Positions 33,036 to 34,532 of a stretch of 34,532 bases of DNA are shown one piece after another. How positions within the stretch are numbered: the first letter of the stretch is position 1; each line of letters begins with the position of its first letter. The notes under the pieces are model-generated. The model was not told the origin of the DNA, made no database searches, and saw only the letters and a program-made list of their open reading frames with translations. This stretch comes from CAZRDB01 sp964598695 (lineage in GTDB: Bacteria; Armatimonadota; Zipacnadia; UBA1398): assembly GCA_964598695.1 (NCBI GenBank), contig CAZRDB010000034.1, positions 1-34,532 on the forward strand, given 5' to 3'. Made by a program: the position numbers and the translations under genes.

Positions 33036-34190
33036 CTAGCGCGTCCCGACGGCCGCATCGGCCGTCGCGAACTGGCAGCCCTTGGCCCGCAGCGCCCGGA
33101 TCAGCAGCGGCAGCACGAAGACGCTCTTGTCGTCGCCGTTATGCAGGAGCAACGCCCCCTGCGAGATCGCCGCCGCGTCGGCCGCGATCGCCTCCGGCGT
33201 CTCCTCCATGCGGCTCCAGGTGTTGTAGCTCAGGTTGTCGAGCGCGGTCAGCCCGGCCCGCTGGATCGCCTGCGAGACCGTCGCGTTGACGTTGCCGCCC
33301 GGGCAGCGGAAGAACCGCACCCGGTAGGGCGTCGCCCCGCCGCAGCTCGCGAGGATGCTGTTGATCAACTCGGCCGAGCCGGCCACCTCCTGCTGCACCT
33401 CGGCCGGGTACAGGTTGGTCAGGTTCGCGTGCGAGTACGAGTGCGCGCCGACCGTGTGGCCCTCGAGGACGATCCGCCGCACCAAGTCGGGGTACTTCTC
33501 GCACTGCTTGCCCACGAGGAAGAAGCTCGCGTGGACCTTCTCGCGCGCCAGGATGTCGAGGATCGCCGGCGTGATCACCGGGTTGGGGCCGTCGTCGAAG
33601 AACAGCAGGATCTTCGGGCTCAGGTCCACGGGCGGCGGCCCGATCTCCGTGGGGCCGGTCGGGCTCACGAGCCCGGCCTGGGGCGCGAGCGGCGCGAAGT
33701 CCGACGCCTCGGGCTGCCGCGCGATCTCGGCGCTTCCGCGCATGAGCCGCTCCAGCGTCGCGCTCCAGTCGGTCGAAACGCGGGGCGTCGAGAGCCAGAG
33801 CGCCAGACGTCGGCGCGACTGCGCGTAGGCCTCGCCACGCGGGGCCGCCAGCGCGCTCTCCCGCACGGTGCAGCGGACCTGGGCCGAGACGGGGGCGCCG
33901 TCGTTCAGCCCCTTCTGCGCCGAGACGGTGATCGTGTGCGGGCCGATCGGCCAGCGGCTCGTGTCCCATCGGAACTCGTACGGACGCCGGTCGCTCGAGC
34001 CGATGCTCCGTCCGTCCACCTGCACCGTCACATAGGGCCGGTCGGCGGCCTGCTGCTGCGTGAGAACCGCGCGAACGACGACCGTCCCGGAGACCGTCCC
34101 GCCCTCGATCGGGCTTGCGAAGAGCACCCCGCCGGGCGTCGCTGACGCGTACCGCTCCCACCCGGGGACCACCCCGCCCAATTGGGGGAA
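33036..34190 (-). CDS. polysaccharide deacetylase with Ig-like domain, N-terminus missing at contig junction
   Basis: About 385 residues belong to this gene; its 5' end is replaced by an AspRS fragment at about 34185-34195. First comes a bacterial Ig-like domain (ASPIEGGTVSGTVVVRAV ... YEFRWDTSRWPIGPHTITV). The NodB domain begins near 33615 with FFDDGPN (catalytic Asp pair), then the zinc motif GAHSYSHANL (H-S-x-x-H), FFRCPGGNVN (family RPPGG-type) and LLLHNGDD. All the metal and catalytic residues are kept, so it should be an active de-N-acetylase or de-O-acetylase for a polysaccharide or peptidoglycan. The true start, signal peptide and any upstream operon genes are outside what can be trusted. 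It heads the GH/CapA/LD-carboxypeptidase group. Confidence 0.88.
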   Translation of the reverse strand, partial: FPQLGGVVPGWERYASATPGGVLFASPIEGGTVSGTVVVRAVLTQQQAADRPYVTVQVDGRSIGSSDRRPYEFRWDTSRWPIGPHTITVSAQKGLNDGAPVSAQVRCTVRESALAAPRGEAYAQSRRRLALWLSTPRVSTDWSATLERLMRGSAEIARQPEASDFAPLAPQAGLVSPTGPTEIGPPPVDLSPKILLFFDDGPNPVITPAILDILAREKVHASFFLVGKQCEKYPDLVRRIVLEGHTVGAHSYSHANLTNLYPAEVQQEVAGSAELINSILASCGGATPYRVRFFRCPGGNVNATVSQAIQRAGLTALDNLSYNTWSRMEETPEAIAADAAAISQGALLLHNGDDKSVFVLPLLIRALRAKGCQFATADAAVGTR

Positions 34191-34532
34191 TTTCGGTTTT
34201 TTAACGGTCCCAAACATTAACAATAACTTGCCCTGGTAGAAATTAGCCGCCTTTCGAAGAGCGGCGTTCTCGCTTTCCGAAAGGAACTTGAGCACCGGAG
34301 AAGCGAGCCCTTCGGCCTTATCATTCATCCAGATCAGGCCCTTTGCGCGATATGTCTTAACAAATTCGCCCAGCGCGTCCAGTTCTTTCCGGGAGAAGTC
34401 TGCGCTGGCGCCCTTTGCGTTGATGGCGCGAATGCTGCCGCCGTTTGCAAGCGCATTCTGGAATACGCTGAACTCGCTGCCTTTGAACACGTCCGAAAGG
34501 TTGACCAGTTCCATTCCAAAGCGCGTATCCGG
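34191..34532 (-). CDS. aspS: aspartyl-tRNA synthetase fragment (GAD region), probably foreign or misassembled
   Basis: The frame is open to the window's right edge and reads PDTRFGMELVNLSDVFKGSE, then VKAINAKG-like SIRAINAKGASADFSRKELD, FVKTYRAKGLIWM, SPVLKFLSE and GKLLLMFGTVKKPK: the catalytic-core/GAD-domain region of bacterial AspRS. About 114 residues. In a real AspRS the sequence would continue to ALGALRL and motif 3; here it switches after about P107-K108 to an Ig-like domain. Base composition also changes (about 50% G+C with AT runs such as GGTTTTTTAA at 34195-34204), unlike the 70% elsewhere. Most likely a chimeric assembly join rather than a natural fusion. Confidence 0.85.

Noticed and set aside
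33036..34532. Natural AspRS-deacetylase fusion enzyme
   Set aside because: The break coincides with a composition shift and truncates an essential enzyme before motif 3; a chimeric join explains it better.

Overview
The window is a high-G+C (roughly 70% by eye) stretch of bacterial chromosome, almost certainly from a metagenome scaffold. It contains a 10-N assembly gap (8800-8809). At the extreme right (about 34190-34532) there is a compositional break where an aspartyl-tRNA synthetase piece is joined in frame to a polysaccharide deacetylase. Genes are dense, intergenic gaps are short, GTG/TTG starts are common, and many products carry signal peptides or lipoboxes. Gene content (secreted beta-helix and jelly-roll proteins, GH109-like oxidoreductase, polysaccharide deacetylase, huge multi-module secreted protein) suggests a free-living polysaccharide-degrading bacterium from a poorly cultured phylum such as Planctomycetota, Armatimonadota or Hydrogenedentota. 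The phylum cannot be fixed from this sequence alone. No tRNA, rRNA, CRISPR array or insertion sequence was seen.

Layout, left to right. 1-672: 3' part of an alpha/beta-hydrolase-like gene. 679-2493 (-): pseudokinase with zinc ribbon and TPRs, divergent from 2676-4745 (+), an exported Lon-type (S16) protease domain fused to a c-type cytochrome and an ethylbenzene-dehydrogenase-like heme domain. This fusion is the most novel item in the window. 4776-5246 (-): a lone CheX. 8750-5439 (-): a tightly packed three-gene operon (class II aldolase, two-Rossmann zinc dehydrogenase, SrlD-like SDR) for a phosphorylated polyol or sugar. After the assembly gap, 10968-8966 (-): a response regulator lacking its phospho-acceptor, followed by hisS; divergent from miaA at 11036-11983 (+).

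12014-20686 (+) is a run of mostly exported proteins: a jelly-roll-like protein whose frame has no stop at its natural end (likely indel); a lipoprotein with ten carboxypeptidase-regulatory-like beta-sandwich repeats; a two-domain pectate-lyase-3-type beta-helix protein; a GH109-like Gfo/Idh/MocA protein; and an orphan ABC ATPase. Two small minus-strand genes (a lipoprotein and an unknown) separate this from a 2024-residue secreted multi-module protein (21964-28038, +).

34532-28060 (-) is an apparent four-gene operon acting on extracellular or cell-wall polysaccharide: polysaccharide deacetylase (N-terminus replaced by the foreign AspRS piece), a clan-A glycoside-hydrolase-like protein, a PEGA-CapA protein, and an LD-carboxypeptidase. 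The window therefore combines polysaccharide breakdown and cell-surface remodelling, downstream intracellular sugar metabolism (aldolase operon), and a few housekeeping genes (hisS, miaA). The unusual signalling or redox pair at 679-4745 stands apart from these themes.
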